Of a stretch of 64,000 nt of DNA, positions 50,441 through 60,270 are shown piece after piece. Origin of the DNA: Paraburkholderia sacchari (GTDB lineage Bacteria > Pseudomonadota > Gammaproteobacteria > Burkholderiales > Burkholderiaceae); NCBI RefSeq assembly GCF_000785435.2, contig NZ_JTDB02000011.1, positions 25,226 through 89,225 on the forward strand, in the 5' to 3' direction. The notes below the pieces were generated by a model that saw nothing but the letters and a program-made list of their open reading frames with translations, made no database searches and had not been told where the DNA came from. Position numbers and translations under genes: made by a program. Each line of letters starts with the position of its first letter. Within the stretch, counting starts at the first letter, position 1.

Positions 50441-52090
50441 TCAGTCGAAGTTCTCGCGCAGCCACTTCTTGTTCATCTTGCCCACGCTGGTCTTCTCCAG
50501 CGCGTCGACGAACTTGACGACTTCCGGCACCGCATACTTCGAGATCTGCCCGGTTTCGCTGAAGCGCAGGACATGCTGCTTGATTTCGTCTTCGCTCACC
50601 GGCGCGCCATACTCCGGACGCAGCACGACCACGGCCGCCGGGCGCTCGCCCCACTTCTCGTTCTTGATGCCGATGACCGCCACTTCGGCCACGGCGGGAT
50701 GCTGCGAGATCAGGCTCTCGATCTCCAGCGACGAAACCCACTCGCCACCCGACTTGATCACGTCCTTGATGCGGTCCGTGATCTGCAGATAGCCATCCGT
50801 GCCGATGCGCGCCACATCCTGCGTATGCAGGTAGCCGCCCTCCCACAACTGCTCGGAGGCTTCGGGATTGTGCAGATAACCCTGCGTGAGCCAGGGCGCG
50901 CGCACGACCACTTCGCCGCTCGCCACGCCATCGTGCGGGAGATCCTGCATTTCGTCGTCGACGATGCGCAGGTCCACGAGCGGCACCGGAAGACCCGTGC
51001 GGCAGCGCAGACTGACTTCCTCGTCGATGTCGCGAGGCTCGGCGGCTGGCTTCAACTGCGCCAGCGTGAGCAACGGACACGTCTCGGACATGCCGTAACC
51101 CGTGAAGACATCGATGCCGCGCTCCAGCGCGGTGCGCGCGAGACCATGCGGCAGCGCCCCGCCGCCGATCACGACCGTCCATTTGCTGAAGTCGGCAGTC
51201 TTGGCCTGCGGGCAGCTCAGCAGCATGTGCAGAATCGTGCCCACGCAATGCGAGAAGGTCACGCCTTCGTCGCGCATCAGCTCGACGATCCGGTCCGGCA
51301 CATAGCGGCCCGGATACACCTGCTTCACGCCCATCACGGTCGCGATGTACGGGATGCCCCAAGCGTGCACATGGAACATCGGCGTGAGCGGCATGTAGAC
51401 GTCGCCGCGATGGAAGCGCTGGCCCGATGCGGGGCTCGCCAGCGCCGCCATTCCCGTGATGGTGTGCAGCACCAGTTGCCGATGCGAAAAATACACGCCC
51501 TTGGGCAAACCCGTGGTGCCCGTGGTGTAGAACGTCGTGGCGCGCGTGTTTTCGTCGAAGTCGGGGAAGTCGAAGCGCGTGTCGCTGGTCTCGAGCAGAT
51601 GCTCGTACTCATCGGCGAATTCGATCCCGGACGAGGCCGCCCCATTGCCTTCGTCGTCGATCAGCACGATCGCGCGCACGTGTTCGAGCTTGTCGCGAAT
51701 CGCCGCCAGCACCGGCAGGAAATCCGCGTTGACGAGCAGCACTTGTGCGCCCGCATGATTGATCGTATAGGCGATCTCGGCCTGCGAAAGACGAATGTTC
51801 ACTGTCTGCAGCACGGCGCCCATCATCGGCACTGCAAAGTAACATTCCAGATAGCGATGGCTGTCCCAGTCCATCACCCCGACCGTGGTGCCGTGCTCCA
51901 CGCCAAGCCGTTGCAGGCCGTTCGCGAGTCGCGCGATGCGCTCCTGAAGCTGGGTGTAGGTCATGCGGACCTTGCCCCGGTAGACGATCTCCTGATTCGG
52001 CGCGTGCGCCATCGGCGTGCGCAGCAGATGCTTGATCAAGAGGGGGTAGGCATAAGCCGATGACATTGCTTCGCTAGCCTGGTCGTGCAT
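50441..52090 (-). CDS. AMP-binding fatty acyl-CoA ligase (medium/long chain)
   Basis: This 549-residue enzyme activates a fatty acid with ATP to acyl-AMP and then acyl-CoA. The P-loop-like motif TFYTTGTTGLPKGVYFSH (about residue 185), GYGMSETCP, and the C-terminal GYLQITDRIKDVIKSGGEWVS are all intact, ending with the catalytic-lysine motif SVGKMNKKWLRE. It resembles AlkK-type medium-chain ligases. ATG 52090 has AGGGAC upstream; ATG 52063 is possible. With the thiolase and acyl-CoA dehydrogenase genes that follow upstream, it fits a beta-oxidation neighbourhood. Confidence 0.88.
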   Translation of the reverse strand: MHDQASEAMSSAYAYPLLIKHLLRTPMAHAPNQEIVYRGKVRMTYTQLQERIARLANGLQRLGVEHGTTVGVMDWDSHRYLECYFAVPMMGAVLQTVNIRLSQAEIAYTINHAGAQVLLVNADFLPVLAAIRDKLEHVRAIVLIDDEGNGAASSGIEFADEYEHLLETSDTRFDFPDFDENTRATTFYTTGTTGLPKGVYFSHRQLVLHTITGMAALASPASGQRFHRGDVYMPLTPMFHVHAWGIPYIATVMGVKQVYPGRYVPDRIVELMRDEGVTFSHCVGTILHMLLSCPQAKTADFSKWTVVIGGGALPHGLARTALERGIDVFTGYGMSETCPLLTLAQLKPAAEPRDIDEEVSLRCRTGLPVPLVDLRIVDDEMQDLPHDGVASGEVVVRAPWLTQGYLHNPEASEQLWEGGYLHTQDVARIGTDGYLQITDRIKDVIKSGGEWVSSLEIESLISQHPAVAEVAVIGIKNEKWGERPAAVVVLRPEYGAPVSEDEIKQHVLRFSETGQISKYAVPEVVKFVDALEKTSVGKMNKKWLRENFD

Positions 52091-52226
52091 GGCGGTCCCT
52101 AACAGTCGGTGTATCAATCACAAGTCGCAACTACAAAGGCGCGCCGCGTTCAATCGACGAGGCGCGCCGGCACTATCGATGCGTTTTCGAGTCCTTATCG
52201 AACCCGTTTTGAACCCGCTCTGAACC

Positions 52227-53414
52227 TTAAGCGAGGTTCTCGAAGATCGCCGCAATGCCCTGGCCGCCGCCGATGCACATCGTCACCAGCGCATAGCGAC
52301 CGCCGATGCGCTGCAACTCGTGCAGCGCCTTCACGGTGATCAGCGCACCCGTCGCGCCAATCGGATGACCGAGCGAGATGCCCGAGCCGTTCGGGTTGAC
52401 CTTGGCCGGATCGAGGCCGAGTTCCTGCGTCACCGCGCACGCCTGGGCCGCGAAGGCTTCGTTGGATTCGATCACGTCGAGGTCTTCGACGCGCAGGCCC
52501 GCGCGCTGCAGCGCGAGGCGCGAGGCCGGCACTGGGCCAATGCCCATGTGCAGCGGATCAACGCCCGCGTGCCCGTACGCCACGAGTCGCGCCATCGGCT
52601 TGACGCCGCGCTGCTCGGCAGCTTCGCGCGACATCAGCAGCACGGCCGCGGCCGCGTCGTTGATGCCCGAAGCGTTGCCGGCCGTCACGGTGCCGTTCTC
52701 TTTTGCGAAGACGGGCTTGAGCTTCGAGAAGTCTTCGATCGTTGCGTCGGTGCGCAGATGCTCGTCGGTGTCGAACACGACTTCACGGCCCCGCACCTTT
52801 TGCGTAACGGGCACGATCTGGCTCGCGAAACGGCCTTCGGCGATCGCACGCGCCGCGCGCTGATGCGATTCGAGCGCCAGCGCATCCTGACGCTCACGCG
52901 AAATGTCGAACTTGCGCGCGACGTTTTCGGCGGTCACGCCCATGTGCACCGTATTGAACGGGTCGTGAAGCGCGCCGAGCATCATGTCGACGAAACGCGC
53001 GTCACCCATGCGTGCGCCAAAGCGCATGTCGGGTGCGGTATACGGCGCGCGGCTCATGTTCTCCGCGCCCGCACCGATCGCGACATCGGCGTCGCCCAGC
53101 AAAATGGTCTGCGCAGCCGAAACGACGGCCTGCAAGCCCGAGCCGCAGAGGCGGTTCACGTTGAAAGCCGGCGTCGACTCGGGAATGCCCGCATTGATGG
53201 CCGCAACGCGCGAGAGATAGAGATCCTTCGGCTCGGTGGTGATCACATTGCCGAACACCACGTGGCCCACGTCTTCGGGCTTGACCTCGCTACGCGCGAG
53301 CAGCTCGCGCAGCACGATCGCGCCGAGCTCGGTGGGCGCGAAATCCTTCAGGCTGCCGCCGAATTTGCCGATTGCGGTTCGCACACCGCCTACCACCACG
53401 ACTTCTTTGCTCAT
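52227..53414 (-). CDS. bktB: Acetyl-CoA acetyltransferase / beta-ketothiolase (BktB-like)
   Basis: This 395-residue thiolase has the catalytic residues in classical positions: C90 (NRLCGSG), H350 (GHPIGATG) and C380 (CIGGGQG). It condenses or cleaves acyl-CoA/acetyl-CoA and in relatives contributes to polyhydroxyalkanoate precursors and beta-oxidation. The N terminus MSKEVVVVGGVRTAIGKFGG is typical of BktB in Burkholderiaceae. It is complete. Confidence 0.88.
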   Translation of the reverse strand: MSKEVVVVGGVRTAIGKFGGSLKDFAPTELGAIVLRELLARSEVKPEDVGHVVFGNVITTEPKDLYLSRVAAINAGIPESTPAFNVNRLCGSGLQAVVSAAQTILLGDADVAIGAGAENMSRAPYTAPDMRFGARMGDARFVDMMLGALHDPFNTVHMGVTAENVARKFDISRERQDALALESHQRAARAIAEGRFASQIVPVTQKVRGREVVFDTDEHLRTDATIEDFSKLKPVFAKENGTVTAGNASGINDAAAAVLLMSREAAEQRGVKPMARLVAYGHAGVDPLHMGIGPVPASRLALQRAGLRVEDLDVIESNEAFAAQACAVTQELGLDPAKVNPNGSGISLGHPIGATGALITVKALHELQRIGGRYALVTMCIGGGQGIAAIFENLA

Positions 53415-53459
53415 TTGCGTTCCTTGTTCATTGGCTCGCTCGCGATTACGCCACGGGCA

Positions 53460-54629
53460 TTACATATTCGGATAATTGGGGCCGCCGCCGCCTTCGGGCG
53501 TGACCCACACGATGTTCTGCGTCGGATCCTTGATGTCGCAGGTCTTGCAGTGTACGCAATTCTGCGCGTTGATCTGCAGGCGATCCTCGTCTGAATCGAC
53601 TTTGACAAATTCGTAAACACCTGCCGGGCAGAAGCGCGCTTCGGGTCCCGCATAGGTTTTCAGGTTGATGCCGACCGGCACCGTTGCGTCTTTCAACGTC
53701 AAATGCGCGGGCTGATTCTCTTCGTGATTCGTATTGGAAATAAACACCGAAGAAAGGCGGTCGAACGTGAGCTTGCCATCGGGCTTCGGGTACTCGATGG
53801 GCTTGCATTGCGACGCCGGCTTGAGCATCTCGTGATCGCGGTGCTGGTGATGCAGCGTCCACGGCACATTGCCACCCAGCAGCTTCTGTTCGACACCCAC
53901 CATCAGCGTGCCCAGGTACAGGCCCTTGCTCATCCACTGCTTGAAGTTGCGCGCCTTGTGCAGCTCCGTGTAAAGCCACGACTGCTTGAACGCTTCCGGA
54001 TAGGCCGCGAGTTCATCGCTTTGACGGCCGGCCTGCACCGCGTCGAACGCCGCTTCCGCTGCCAGCATGCCGGTCTTGATCGCCGCATGGCTGCCCTTGA
54101 TGCGCGCCGCGTTCAGGAAGCCCGCATCGTCGCCTACGAGTGCGCCGCCCGGGAACACGAGCTTCGGCAGCGACATCAGACCGCCCGCCGTCATCGCGCG
54201 TGCGCCGTACGAAACGCGCTTGCCGCCTTCCAGATACTTGCGGATCGCCGGGTGCGTCTTGTAGCGCTGGAATTCCTCGAACGGCGAGAGGTACGGATTC
54301 TGGTACGCAAGGCCGACGACGAAACCCACCATCACCTGGTTATTTTCAGTGTGATAGAGGAACGAGCCGCCGTAGGTGTCCTTTTCGAGCGGCCAGCCCG
54401 CCGTATGGATCACGAGGCCCGGCTTGTGCTTGGCCGGATCGATCTCCCACAGTTCCTTGATGCCGATGCCGTACACCTGCGGATCCGCGTCCTTGCCGAG
54501 CTTGAAATGCTCGTTCAACTGGCGGCCAAGATGACCCCGGCAGCCTTCGCAGAACAGCGTGTACTTGGCATGCAGTTCCATGCCGAGCTGGAAGTTCTCG
54601 GTAGGCTCGCCATCCTTGCCGACGCCCAT
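53460..54629 (-). pseudogene. ETF-ubiquinone oxidoreductase lacking its N-terminal FAD domain
   Basis: The frame encodes the last 389 residues of an enzyme that normally has about 555. It begins inside the protein at MGVGKDGEPTENFQLGMELH and keeps the ubiquinone-binding middle and the C-terminal [4Fe-4S] domain with CPAGVYE and CVHCKTC, ending GGGGPNYPNM. The first roughly 165 residues with the GxGxxG FAD fold are absent; the upstream in-frame sequence (EYERFDRS) does not match the family, and the acyl-CoA dehydrogenase gene ends 66 bp away. A deletion is the simplest reading. Without the FAD fold it should be inactive. Confidence 0.75.
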
Positions 54630-54694
54630 GTTGCTGCGATCAAATCGTTCGTATTCATGCTGCGTTTCCTGTTTCGGCCGGCATCAGGCCGGTA

Positions 54695-56485
54695 TCAGAA
54701 CTGCTCTTCCGTGAGTGCCAGCACGCCCTGCGCGCCGCGTGCACCCAGCGCTGCCGTCGCGAGGCCATTGGCCTGCGAGAGGACATGATCGCCATAGAAC
54801 TGCGCCATGGCGATCTTCGCGCCGTAAAACGACGGATCGTCGGCGAGATTGCGCTGCGCCGCGAGCAACGCGCGCCCCTGCTGCCAACCGCACAGCACAA
54901 TGCCCGCGAGTTTCAGATAAGGAACGCTGCCCATGAACGTGCCGTTCGGATCGCGCTTGACGTTCTCGATCATGAAGTCCACGACTCGCGAGAGTGCCTG
55001 CGCGCCTTGTTCAAGTTGCGTGCGCAACGAAGCGGCTTCCGCGCCATCGGCCTGGGCGAGCGATTCGATCGTCTTCGCCACTTCGCCGAGCAGCGCCTTC
55101 GCGACCGCGCCGCCGTCACGCACCGTCTTGCGGCCGATCAGGTCATTTGCCTGGATTGCCGTGGTGCCTTCGTAGATCGCGAGAATGCGTGCGTCGCGAT
55201 AGTGCTGCGCCGCGCCCGTTTCTTCGATGAAGCCCATGCCGCCATGCACCTGCACGCCAAGGCTCGTGACCTCGTTGGCCATCTCGGTGCTCCAGCCCTT
55301 CACGATCGGCACGAGGAATTCGTAGACCGCCTGATGATACGCGCGCACGGCTTCGTCCGGATGACGATGCGCGACATCGCAGTGACCCGCCGCGACATAG
55401 GCGAGCGCACGCGCGCCCTCGGTCATCGAACGCATGGTGGCGAGCATGCGGCGCACGTCGGGGTGCTGCACGATGGTCACCGACTGCTTCGCCGAGCCAT
55501 CCACCGGACGGCTCTGAACGCGCTCCTTGGAGAACGCCGCCGCCTGCTGGTACGCACGCTCGGCAATCGCCACACCCTGCGTGCCCACGCCGAAACGCGC
55601 CGCGTTCATCATGACGAACATATATTCGAGGCCGCGATTCTCTTCGCCCACGAGATAGCCGATCGCGCCGCCGTTGTCGCCGTACTGGAGCACGGCCGTC
55701 GGGCTCGCCTTGATGCCCAGCTTGTGTTCGATCGATACGCAATGCACGTCGTTGCGCGCGCCGAGGCTGCCGTCTTCGTTGACGAGGAACTTCGGCACGA
55801 TGAAGAGCGAAATGCCCTTCACGCCTTCGGGTGCGTTCGGCACGCGCGCCAGCACGAGGTGGACGATGTTCTTCGCCATGTCGTGCTCGCCCCACGTGAT
55901 GAAAATCTTCGTGCCGAAGACGCGGTACGAGCCGTCGGCCTGCGGCTCTGCGCGCGAGCGTACGAGAGCGAGGTCGGAGCCGGCCTGCGGCTCGGTCAGG
56001 TTCATCGTGCCGGTCCACTCGCCCGAAATGAGCTTCGGCACGTAGCGGGCCTTTTGCTCTTCGGTGCCGGCGGTCAGCAGCGCCTCGATCGCGCCATCGG
56101 TCAGGAGCGGGCACAGCGCGAACGACAGGTTCGCGGCGTTGACCATTTCATTGCAGGGCGTGCCGATCAGCTTCGGCAACTCCTGGCCGCCGAACTCGGC
56201 GGGGTGTTGCAAACCCTGCCAGCCGCCTTCGGCGAACTGCTCGAACGCCGCCTTGAAGCCCGGCGAGGCCGTGACTTCGCCGTCATGCCAGCTGCTCGGC
56301 GTGCGGTCGCCTTCCACGTTCAGCGGCGCGAGCACTTCCCCGCACAGCTTCGCCGCTTCCTCCAGCACCGCCTGGGCGGTGTCGAAGCCGGCATCTTCGA
56401 AACCGGGCAAGGTGGCGACTTCGTCGATGCCGGCCAGCTCTTTCAGCACGAACAACATGTCTTTGACGGGGGCAGTAAAGCTCAT
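54695..56485 (-). CDS. Acyl-CoA dehydrogenase, long (596-residue) type
   Basis: This protein belongs to the acyl-CoA dehydrogenases with an extra N-terminal segment and C-terminal extension (FadE5/AcdA-like). Recognisable parts are MNLTEPQAGSDLALVR, the FAD/CoA-binding middle domain, VHGGMGFIEETGAAQHYRD and the catalytic-base region ILAIYEGTTAIQANDL. It passes electrons to ETF, so the truncated ETF-QO gene directly downstream is functionally linked. It is complete; the start is ATG 56485. Confidence 0.9.
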   Translation of the reverse strand: MSFTAPVKDMLFVLKELAGIDEVATLPGFEDAGFDTAQAVLEEAAKLCGEVLAPLNVEGDRTPSSWHDGEVTASPGFKAAFEQFAEGGWQGLQHPAEFGGQELPKLIGTPCNEMVNAANLSFALCPLLTDGAIEALLTAGTEEQKARYVPKLISGEWTGTMNLTEPQAGSDLALVRSRAEPQADGSYRVFGTKIFITWGEHDMAKNIVHLVLARVPNAPEGVKGISLFIVPKFLVNEDGSLGARNDVHCVSIEHKLGIKASPTAVLQYGDNGGAIGYLVGEENRGLEYMFVMMNAARFGVGTQGVAIAERAYQQAAAFSKERVQSRPVDGSAKQSVTIVQHPDVRRMLATMRSMTEGARALAYVAAGHCDVAHRHPDEAVRAYHQAVYEFLVPIVKGWSTEMANEVTSLGVQVHGGMGFIEETGAAQHYRDARILAIYEGTTAIQANDLIGRKTVRDGGAVAKALLGEVAKTIESLAQADGAEAASLRTQLEQGAQALSRVVDFMIENVKRDPNGTFMGSVPYLKLAGIVLCGWQQGRALLAAQRNLADDPSFYGAKIAMAQFYGDHVLSQANGLATAALGARGAQGVLALTEEQF

Positions 56486-56852
56486 GGCGAACCCTTTTTA
56501 ACGCGTGGATCTCGGGAGCCGCGGCGCGTGCTGGCTGTGGAGCCGGCGCACCAGAGGCGATGTCCGTTGGATCGTAGCCGCAAAACCCGCCCGCGAAACT
56601 GTCCAAACCGGCCCATCTAGTGACAAATCTTGCCACGCCCCGCCGGATTTCGCTGGGAAGTTCGGGGGACCAGGGTTGAACCTGGTGTCTTCGGCGCACA
56701 CGCCCCCCTGACGGCGGGGGGCCATTTCCGGCGTGAAATCCGCATGGAGACCGCGTTGGGGTTCAGTATCGGGTCGGTGCGTATCGAGTGCAAAATCGGA
56801 CACTCGAGCAGCAGGAATCGCACCCGCGACTGTTCAAACCTGGACGCGCTCT
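56486..56852. other. Intergenic region between acyl-CoA dehydrogenase and AraC-type genes
   Basis: This 367-bp region holds no supported gene. It contains a GC hairpin with arms GCCCCCC (56702-56708) and GGGGGGC (56716-56722) and a 7-nt loop, without a T-tract. The promoter of the dehydrogenase should lie near 56490-56620, but no strong match was found. Confidence 0.45.
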
Positions 56853-57857
56853 TCAGGGCCGCCCGCGATAGGTGCCGGGCGTGCTGCCGGTCCAGTGACG
56901 AAAGGCGCGATGAAAGGCGCTGGGATCGTCGAAACCGATATCGGCGCCGATCGCGGCGATGGTGTCCTGCGTATCGGTAAGGCGCTGGATCGCCACGTCG
57001 CGCCGCAAGTCGTCCTTGAGCACCTGAAACGACGTGTCTTCGGCCGCGAGCCGCCGGCACAGCGTGCGCACCGAGCAATGCAAATGCATGGACGCCGCCT
57101 CGATGGTCGGCAGATCGGGCAGCGTGCTGGCCAGATACTGGCGCACCTGATGGCTCACGAGTTGCTCGCTGAAGGACTCGAAAATCCACTCGCCGGGCGA
57201 GCGCTCGAGAAACTGCCGGAGATTGCGCTTGCTCTGCCGAATCGGCATGTCGAGGTAGGCGGCGCTGAAGCGGAACAGCGCAGTCTCGCAGCCGAAACGC
57301 ACCGGGCAGGAGAAGAAGTAGCGGTGATCGAGCGCGTGCGGCTGCCGCGCACAAGCCAGCTCGACCTGCAGCAGCGGGATCTTCTGGCCGATCAACCAGG
57401 ACGACACGCCGTGCGCCAACTTGAGCATCAACTCCTGGCCGAGCGGACCGATAGGCCCGAACGCGGCATGCGGGCGCAATTCGACCTGGGCCACGAGTTC
57501 GCTGCGGCGCGATTCGAGCCGGAAGTCGTCGAGCACGATATGGAAGAACTGGCCGAAGCGATGCAGCGCAGTTTCGAGGTTGCGTGCATCCAGCAGGCTC
57601 AGGCAGAGGAATTTCAGTGTGCCGCTCCGAAACGGGCGGCTGAAGATGCCCGGCATTTCGTCGTCGAGCTCGATGGCGAGCAAGCGGTAGAGCGTGGAGA
57701 ACTGCTCCTCCGTCACGCGCGCGCCGAGTTCGTCGAGCAGTTCGGCGGGAATGCCGGCCTGCTCCAGATAGTGGCCAACGACTTCCGGCCGCGCCTGGGC
57801 GGCAGCAAGAAAACCGCGTACGAGAGAAATAGGGACTGTCGAGCCCGTGAGTTGCAT
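56853..57857 (-). CDS. AraC family regulator with arabinose-binding-like N domain (OruR/ArgR-type)
   Basis: This 334-residue protein has the N-terminal ligand domain of the long AraC group (PISLVRGFLAAAQARPEVVG) and a C-terminal double helix-turn-helix (about 235-330: VRTLCRRLAAEDTSFQVLKD and IGFDDPSAFHRAFRHWTGST). It probably controls the adjacent acyl-CoA dehydrogenase set or a distant catabolic operon. The frame is open upstream to 58091; ATG 57857 gives the normal length and N terminus. It is divergent from the endopeptidase gene. Confidence 0.84.
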   Translation of the reverse strand: MQLTGSTVPISLVRGFLAAAQARPEVVGHYLEQAGIPAELLDELGARVTEEQFSTLYRLLAIELDDEMPGIFSRPFRSGTLKFLCLSLLDARNLETALHRFGQFFHIVLDDFRLESRRSELVAQVELRPHAAFGPIGPLGQELMLKLAHGVSSWLIGQKIPLLQVELACARQPHALDHRYFFSCPVRFGCETALFRFSAAYLDMPIRQSKRNLRQFLERSPGEWIFESFSEQLVSHQVRQYLASTLPDLPTIEAASMHLHCSVRTLCRRLAAEDTSFQVLKDDLRRDVAIQRLTDTQDTIAAIGADIGFDDPSAFHRAFRHWTGSTPGTYRGRP

Positions 57858-58094
57858 GCGTGAATAAGCGGCCAGGCGGCCGGACCAGAATTGAATTGTC
57901 TTGTTGGGTGCGCTGCAGCGCAAACCAGCATGATACTTCCGATCCGCGCCTTGCCATTGAGCGGCTCGCACGCGGCGGCGCCTGCGAACGACGCGGTCAC
58001 CAACAAACTGCCCCGCGCAGCAATGTACCTGTACCATCGAGGCCTCGCGCGCACCATGGCGCGGACTCGTACCTCCAGGCCCATATCCCATTCG

Positions 58095-59288
58095 ATGCGA
58101 AATTCACGCCCGAAACTCGCCTGGGTATTCAACTCATCCGTACTCAAGCTTCGATTGCGTCCGCCGGTGATTTCCCTTTCCCGATTCCCATTTGTTCTCT
58201 GTGCCCTGCTCATTGCGAGCCTGACCGCAACGGTCGCCTTCGCCGCCACGCCACAGCCGCATCACACCGAAATGCGCACCCAGGCGCCCGTTAAAAAGAA
58301 AAAGATCACGCGCAAGCGACGCTCCGCGCAACGCACGTCGCCGGCCCTGGCGAGCGGCGAAGCGTCCGATGCGAAACGCCACGCAAAGCGGCCAAAGGTA
58401 AAAGCCGCACCGCATACGTCGCGTCCGCCGCGGGCAGCAAATAGCCGGCACGCCGCGCGCACGACACACGCGGGCGCAACCCGCACGGCATGCACGGCCG
58501 TCCCGCGCCTGATCGCGCGCTGCGGCTTCACGCCGGCCTCGCGCGGAAAGCTCTTCTCACGCTCGGTCTATGTCGTCGATGAAAAAAACCGCACGCCGCT
58601 CTACGCGCGCAACGCCGACGCCGTCGCCCCCATCGCATCGGTCTCGAAGCTGATGACCGCCGTGGTCTGGCTCGATCAACACGACGCGCCGCTAGCGCGC
58701 CACCTTGCCGTGACCGACGCCGACCTCGACACGCTCAAGTTCACACATTCCCGGCTCCCGGTGGGCTCGAGCCTCTCTCGCGCCGACATGCTCCATATCG
58801 CACTGATGTCTTCGGAGAACCGCGCGGCAGCGGCCCTTTCGCGCGACTATCCGGGCGGGCGCTCCGCATTCGTGGCGGCAATGAATGCCAAAGCGCGCGA
58901 CCTCCGCATGCCGCACACGCATTTCGTCAACGCTTCGGGTCTCTCGCCGCAGAACGTCTCCACCGCGCGCGAGCTTGCGCGGCTCGTACGCGCCGCCAAT
59001 GGCTATCCGCTGATCCGCCGCTACTCGACCGACAAACAGCAGTTCGTGTTCACCGCCCCCAGAAAACTCCTGTACGTGAACACCAACCGCCTCGTGCGCT
59101 ACAACCGCGTCCAGGCGAGCCTGCAGAAAACAGGCTTCATCAACGAGTCGGGGCACAACATGGTCATGCGCGTGATGGTGCATGGGCGACGCCCCGTGAT
59201 TGTCGTCATGCTCGACAGCGCAAGCGCCGAAGGCTCGCGCCTCGACGGCATGCGCATTGCGCATTGGCTCAGTTGCTCGCTGCGCTGA
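58095..59288 (+). CDS. pbpG: D-alanyl-D-alanine endopeptidase (PBP7/PbpG-type)
   Basis: This S11-type serine peptidase has the three penicillin-binding motifs SVSKLM (S-x-x-K), SSENRA (S-x-N) and KTGFINESG (K-T-G). It cleaves DD-crosslinks of peptidoglycan in the periplasm. A hydrophobic export signal (FPFVLCALLIASLTATVAFA) is followed by a long, very basic Lys/Arg-rich linker (about 100 residues) before the catalytic domain. The start is uncertain: ATG 58095 gives 397 residues with a long N-region, whereas GTG 58167 gives a more usual signal peptide. Confidence 0.85.
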   Translation: MRNSRPKLAWVFNSSVLKLRLRPPVISLSRFPFVLCALLIASLTATVAFAATPQPHHTEMRTQAPVKKKKITRKRRSAQRTSPALASGEASDAKRHAKRPKVKAAPHTSRPPRAANSRHAARTTHAGATRTACTAVPRLIARCGFTPASRGKLFSRSVYVVDEKNRTPLYARNADAVAPIASVSKLMTAVVWLDQHDAPLARHLAVTDADLDTLKFTHSRLPVGSSLSRADMLHIALMSSENRAAAALSRDYPGGRSAFVAAMNAKARDLRMPHTHFVNASGLSPQNVSTARELARLVRAANGYPLIRRYSTDKQQFVFTAPRKLLYVNTNRLVRYNRVQASLQKTGFINESGHNMVMRVMVHGRRPVIVVMLDSASAEGSRLDGMRIAHWLSCSLR

Positions 59289-59366
59289 CGCCGCATTCGT
59301 ACAGCGTGCCGGTTTGCTGCTACGCTGCCGATGGCACAACACAAGGACACACCCCCGAGGACTATC

Positions 59367-60020
59367 ATGAGCAAGGAATACAAGCTGCATTGCTTTGCGC
59401 AATCGGGCAACGCGTACAAAGTGGCGCTGATGCTCGCCTGCTCGGGCGTCGACTGGGAGCCGGTGTTCGTCGACTTCTTCCACGGACAAACCCGCGGCGC
59501 GGACTGGCGCGCAAGCACCAATGAAATGGGCGAAGTGCCGGTTCTCGAACATGCCGGCAACACGCTGACGCAATCGGGCGTGATTCTCGACTACCTCGCC
59601 GATCGCCTCGGCACGTTTGCCGCGCAAAACGAGAACGAGAAGCGCGAGATCTTGCGGTGGATCTTGTTCGATAACCACAAGTTCACCAGCTATATTGCCA
59701 CCTATCGCTACTTTCGCTCGTTCGCCACGACGCCTCAGCATCCCGAAGTCCAGAAGTTCTTGAAGGGCCGGGCCGAGGCCGCGTATTCGATAGTCGAAAC
59801 GCATCTCGCGCAGAACGAATACATCGTGGGGAAACGGCCCACCATCGCCGATCTCTCGCTTGCGGGATACGTGTTCTATCCGGCTGAGGAAACAGGCTTC
59901 GATCTTCCCTCCGCTTATCCGAACATCGCGCGCTGGGCGCAGCGAATCGCGAATCTGCCAGGCTGGAAAGATCCTTATGAGCTGATGCCAGGGGAGCGCA
60001 TTGCGCCGCGCAATGTTTAG
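59367..60020 (+). CDS. Glutathione S-transferase
   Basis: This 217-residue protein has a thioredoxin-like N domain with GEVPVLEHAGNTLTQSGVIL (cis-proline and glutamyl-binding segment) and an all-helical C domain with TIADLSLAGYVFYPAEE. The function is conjugation or thiol-dependent detoxification; the substrate is unknown. ATG 59367 follows GAGGACT and is preferred to the in-frame start at 59331. It is monocistronic. Confidence 0.87.
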   Translation: MSKEYKLHCFAQSGNAYKVALMLACSGVDWEPVFVDFFHGQTRGADWRASTNEMGEVPVLEHAGNTLTQSGVILDYLADRLGTFAAQNENEKREILRWILFDNHKFTSYIATYRYFRSFATTPQHPEVQKFLKGRAEAAYSIVETHLAQNEYIVGKRPTIADLSLAGYVFYPAEETGFDLPSAYPNIARWAQRIANLPGWKDPYELMPGERIAPRNV

Positions 60021-60043
60021 ACGCGCCAGCTTCGAGTCACGCT

Positions 60044-60256
60044 CTAAGCCTGGATAAGGACTCCGATGTTGCCATCCAGCCCCAGTACACGCAGGACACG
60101 CATGGACGTGCCCATGGCAATCGTCGGGTCGCCGTTCTCCAGTCGACGTAATGTCTCGCGCGAGACACCCATGCGCTCGGAAAAGAGCCCGCCGTCGTCT
60201 GCGAGTAAATGGACTTGGATGCCCCATAAATTGGCCGAAAACGCGTGATTTGCCAA
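60044..60256 (-). pseudogene. Remnant of an XRE/HipB-type helix-turn-helix gene
   Basis: The frame contains RMGVSRETLRRLENGDPTIA and MGTSMRVLRVLGL, typical of HipB-like antitoxins and related XRE repressors in which these residues follow the first two helices. The expected preceding helices are not present in frame; instead the frame begins within a hairpin and the 3' end of the sigma factor gene. The C terminus appears complete. No toxin gene adjoins it. It is probably a 5'-truncated relic. Confidence 0.6.
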
Positions 60257-60270
60257 ATTTATGGGGCATC
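60218..60270. repeat. 18/19-bp inverted repeat at the sigma-gene end
   Basis: GATGCCCCATAAATTGGC (60218-60235) and GCCAAATTTATGGGGCATC (60252-60270) are inverted copies differing by one extra T, separated by 16 bases. The element overlaps the 3' end of the sigma gene and the start of the XRE remnant frame. A run TTTTT follows after AGGCG on the plus strand. It could be an operator of the lost XRE gene or a terminator. Confidence 0.7.

Noticed and set aside
54785..56620. Plus-strand open frame of 611 codons opposite the acyl-CoA dehydrogenase
   Set aside because: The dehydrogenase on the other strand is certain, and the frame has a shadow-type composition.
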